A stretch of 7,646 nucleotides of DNA from an alpha proteobacterium SCGC AAA288-E13 (lineage in GTDB: Bacteria > Pseudomonadota > Alphaproteobacteria > Pelagibacterales > Pelagibacteraceae). The stretch spans positions 1 to 7,646 of the forward strand of contig AZHQ01000024.1 of assembly GCA_000504605.1 (NCBI GenBank), read 5' to 3'. The notes beneath the pieces are model-generated. The model was not told where the DNA came from, searched no databases, and saw nothing but the letters and a program-made list of their open reading frames with translations. The position numbers were made by a program, and so were the translations under genes. This document shows, in pieces, positions 5,925 to 7,646 of this stretch. Position 1 is the first letter of the stretch. Every line of letters begins with the position of its first letter.

Positions 5925-6672
5925 GACTTCTAAAATAAGATTATATTTTTCTGATAAAATTCAAAGTGATTTAGTAGCATATCTAAATAAAAACCAATCT
6001 CATTATATAAAAAATGTAATGAGATTAAAACCAGGAGAAAATATATCTATTTTTAATAGTGGTGGTGAATGGAATGCAAAAATTGAAAGTTACCATAAAG
6101 GGAAGGCGCATATAAAAATTTTAGATAAAGTACGTGGTCACCAAAGACACCGCAAAGAACTACTATATAAAGAAAATCAAAAAAAAATTTGGTTAGCATT
6201 TTCTCCAATAAAACAAAATCCATTAAATTTTATGATACAAAAAACCACTGAACTTGGTGTTCAAAAATTTATTCCCTTAATATGTGAAAGATCAATAGTA
6301 AAAAATATTAATATTGCAAGAATTAAAAAAATTATCATTGAATCAAGTGAACAATCGAATCGACTTTCAATTCCTGAAATAAAAAAAATTGAATCACTAA
6401 AAAATTTTATAAAAGTTTTTCCAAAAAATGGATGTATAATTTTTTGTGATATAAATTCTGACAAAAAAAACTTAAAAGAAATTTTAAGGAAAAAGATTGA
6501 AGGACCAATATGTATTCTCGTAGGTCCCGAAGGAGATTTTTCTGAAAATGAAAGACAATTAATAATCAGTCTTAATCAAGCATATCCTTTATCTTTAGCA
6601 ACCAATATACTGCGAGCTGAAACAGCAGCTATAGCGGCTATTACTATTGTTAATTTTCAGCTTAATTCATAA
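5923..6672 (+). CDS. rsmE: 16S rRNA (uracil-1498-N3)-methyltransferase RsmE
   Basis: RsmE methylates N3 of U1498 in helix 44 of 16S rRNA using S-adenosylmethionine; it is a SPOUT-class (knotted) enzyme. The 249-residue protein has the N-terminal PUA-like part (IRLYF at 5-9, SHYIKNVMRLKPGE at 26-39). The catalytic domain shows SPIKQNPLNFMIQKTTELGV (94-113), ICERS (120-124), SSEQSNR (141-147), ILVGPEGDFSENE (198-210) and LATNILRAETA (225-235), which form the knot and cofactor pocket. The usual GPEGG is GPEGD here, a mild change. The start is fixed by the conserved IRLYF only four residues in, and its ATG overlaps the divergent hydrolase ATG. No Shine-Dalgarno site is visible; the bases before it are a T-rich run. 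Confidence 0.95.
   Translation: MTSKIRLYFSDKIQSDLVAYLNKNQSHYIKNVMRLKPGENISIFNSGGEWNAKIESYHKGKAHIKILDKVRGHQRHRKELLYKENQKKIWLAFSPIKQNPLNFMIQKTTELGVQKFIPLICERSIVKNINIARIKKIIIESSEQSNRLSIPEIKKIESLKNFIKVFPKNGCIIFCDINSDKKNLKEILRKKIEGPICILVGPEGDFSENERQLIISLNQAYPLSLATNILRAETAAIAAITIVNFQLNS
5940..5945 (-). promoter_or_regulatory. Candidate -10 box of the four-gene operon, inside rsmE
   Basis: A perfect TATAAT on the minus strand (5945-5940) sits in the first codons of rsmE. Transcription would start near 5933, leaving only about 9 nt before the hydrolase ATG at 5924, a nearly leaderless mRNA. No convincing -35 box is seen at 16-18 bp, so confidence is moderate. Confidence 0.4.
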
Positions 6673-6674
6673 TA

Positions 6675-6690
6675 ATTTTTGTACAAAAAT
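6675..6690. repeat. 16-bp perfect palindrome in the rsmE-oxidase spacer
   Basis: ATTTTTGTACAAAAAT reads the same on both strands. It lies 2 nt after the rsmE stop and about 66 nt before the next gene, in the 84-bp spacer that must hold the promoter of the oxidase genes. With no loop and few G/C pairs it is a poor terminator and would suit a dimeric regulator better. A possible -10 (TATTAT, 6733-6738) follows, without a good -35. Palindromes of this length can arise by chance in AT-rich DNA. Confidence 0.5.
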
Positions 6691-6756
6691 GTCGCAAGAA
6701 AATTAGTATATCTTTAGCGTTATTCAGGTATGTATTATAGGATTTGTAGGTAAAAA

Positions 6757-7011
6757 ATGAGCACTTCGTATACAATTTTGGCGTCAGTTATTGGTCTTTT
6801 AATATTATTTCTATACCTGTCGTGGGTATATGTTTCAGCGAAATATGTATGGATAAAGGACAATGATAATTCAGTTTTAAAAAAAAATCCAAAGCGGTGG
6901 AAAAACATTGTGGATTCAAAAAATAAAGATCTTGGATGGTTTGATTTGGGAAATCACATAATAATTATAGGAGTTGTTTTATTTGCAATATTTATTGTAA
7001 AGAATACATAA
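6757..7011 (+). CDS. Small two-helix membrane protein upstream of coxB
   Basis: I do not recognise this 84-residue protein. It has two predicted membrane helices (about 5-27 and 65-81) joined by a hydrophilic, lysine-rich segment of about 35 residues containing KKNPKRWKNIVDSKNKDLGWFDLG. A GTAGG six bases before the ATG supports the start. Its TAA stop is only 4 nt from the cytochrome oxidase subunit II start, so the two are almost certainly co-transcribed and probably coupled. Position and size suggest an accessory or assembly subunit of the oxidase, but this is inference from context alone. It has no CxxC, paired Cys or His cluster that would suggest copper or haem binding. Coding status is supported by the spacing, ribosome site and membrane pattern. 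Confidence 0.7.
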   Translation: MSTSYTILASVIGLLILFLYLSWVYVSAKYVWIKDNDNSVLKKNPKRWKNIVDSKNKDLGWFDLGNHIIIIGVVLFAIFIVKNT

Positions 7012-7015
7012 AAAA

Positions 7016-7621
7016 ATGTTTCCGTTAATAGTTGCACATATTTTTGTTTTGATCGTTGTGGCTTCAGTTGCCTTTCATTTTTGGTCTCCTTGGTGGTGGA
7101 CTCCCGTTGCTTCTAATTGGGGAGGGATGGACGATACAATCCTTCTTACATTTTGGGTAACCGGAGCAGTGTTTATTGCAGTGTGTTTGTTCATGGCTTA
7201 TTGCATATGGCGTTATCGTTATCAGAAAGATAGAAAAGCTGAATATAAGCCTGAAGATAAAAAATTAGAATTTCATCTTACTTGGTTAACCACACTAGGC
7301 GTGATAGTTATGCTAGCCCCAGGACTTGTGGTTTGGCACAAATATGTAACAGTTCCTGAAGATGCTCTTAACGTTGAAGTCGTAGCCTATCAATGGGGGT
7401 GGAAATATAGATTGCCTGGTGAAGATGGCATTTTAGGTAAGACAGAAATAAAATTTATAAATGATGAAAATCCTTTTGGCTTAAATTTAGATGACCCCAA
7501 TGGTAAAGACGATTTATTAGTAGATAGTGGGGATCTTCATTTGCAGATAGATAAACCGTCAAAGTTTCCTATTAATAAAATAGATTTTTTTAAATTCCTT
7601 GGAATGATAAAATTATTATAA
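7016..7621 (+). CDS. coxB: Cytochrome c oxidase subunit II, truncated before the CuA domain
   Basis: Subunit II of a haem-copper terminal oxidase passes electrons from cytochrome c to subunit I through a CuA centre. The 201-residue reading frame has membrane segments near 3-20, 41-66 and 88-107, then the family stretch VVAYQWGWKYRLPGEDG (122-138) with the conserved aromatic residues. ENPFGLNLDDPNGKDDLLVD (151-170) and LHLQIDKP (174-181) follow. After Pro181 the expected continuation (KVLLRS-D-LH-F-VP type) degenerates and a TAA comes at 7619. The CuA ligand region (CxExxCxxxH...M) is missing, so the product as read cannot bind CuA. No alternative frame restores the family sequence in the last 100 bases. 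Either the gene is a pseudogene or the sequence has errors or a junction near its end. There is no Shine-Dalgarno site; translation is probably coupled to the gene 4 nt upstream. Confidence 0.85.
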   Translation: MFPLIVAHIFVLIVVASVAFHFWSPWWWTPVASNWGGMDDTILLTFWVTGAVFIAVCLFMAYCIWRYRYQKDRKAEYKPEDKKLEFHLTWLTTLGVIVMLAPGLVVWHKYVTVPEDALNVEVVAYQWGWKYRLPGEDGILGKTEIKFINDENPFGLNLDDPNGKDDLLVDSGDLHLQIDKPSKFPINKIDFFKFLGMIKLL

Positions 7622-7646
7622 ATTTTAAACATCGTTTATTACCATG

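Noticed and set aside
6261..6464. A 67-codon open frame on the minus strand
   Set aside because: It is entirely antisense to rsmE; its apparent hydrophobicity comes from reading the A-rich rsmE codons backwards.
1..7646. tRNA or rRNA genes, CRISPR arrays, insertion sequences, toxin-antitoxin or defence genes
   Set aside because: I looked for tRNA-like cloverleafs, regularly spaced repeats, transposase motifs and terminal repeats and saw none; every large frame belongs to a housekeeping or metabolic family apart from the two small membrane proteins.

Overview
The window is an AT-rich (roughly 30% G+C by eye), very densely packed piece of bacterial chromosome. It has ten protein genes, no RNA genes, no mobile elements and no gene-free stretch above 90 bases. 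Small intergenic gaps, 4-base gene overlaps, few clear Shine-Dalgarno sites, a ubiquinone gene (ubiA) and haem-copper oxidase genes point to a streamlined marine alphaproteobacterium of the SAR11/Pelagibacter type or something similar. This assignment is an inference from composition and gene content.

Left part (1-1906, minus strand): ubiA, the prenyltransferase of ubiquinone synthesis, is followed after 15 nt by an MsbA-like ABC exporter. The exporter runs off the left edge, so only its membrane domain is present. Divergent from ubiA is a small DUF2721 membrane protein (1962-2366, plus). The two genes appear to use face-to-face promoters whose -10 boxes form a 9-bp inverted repeat.

Middle (2363-5924, minus strand): an apparent four-gene operon, transcribed in the order exported metallo-beta-lactamase-fold hydrolase, type II haloacid dehalogenase, pirin, zinc-free NADPH:quinone reductase. 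Two of its three junctions are ATGA start/stop overlaps. Catalytic residues look intact in all four, and together they suggest handling of reactive or xenobiotic small molecules, though no substrate can be read from the sequence. Its last stop codon shares the bases TTAA with the stop codon of the convergent DUF2721 gene. Its first start codon shares the bases CATG with the start codon of divergent rsmE.

Right part (5923-7646, plus strand): rsmE (16S rRNA m3U1498 methyltransferase), an 84-bp spacer with a 16-bp palindrome, an unrecognised 84-residue two-helix membrane protein, and a cytochrome c oxidase subunit II gene. The subunit II reading frame breaks off before the CuA-binding domain, through either real decay or sequence error near the window end.

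The most noteworthy features are the two head-to-head junctions, where each gene's putative promoter sits inside or against the opposing gene, the coupled four-enzyme operon, the truncated CoxB and its small membrane partner. I see no clearly new defence, mobile or RNA-based system.
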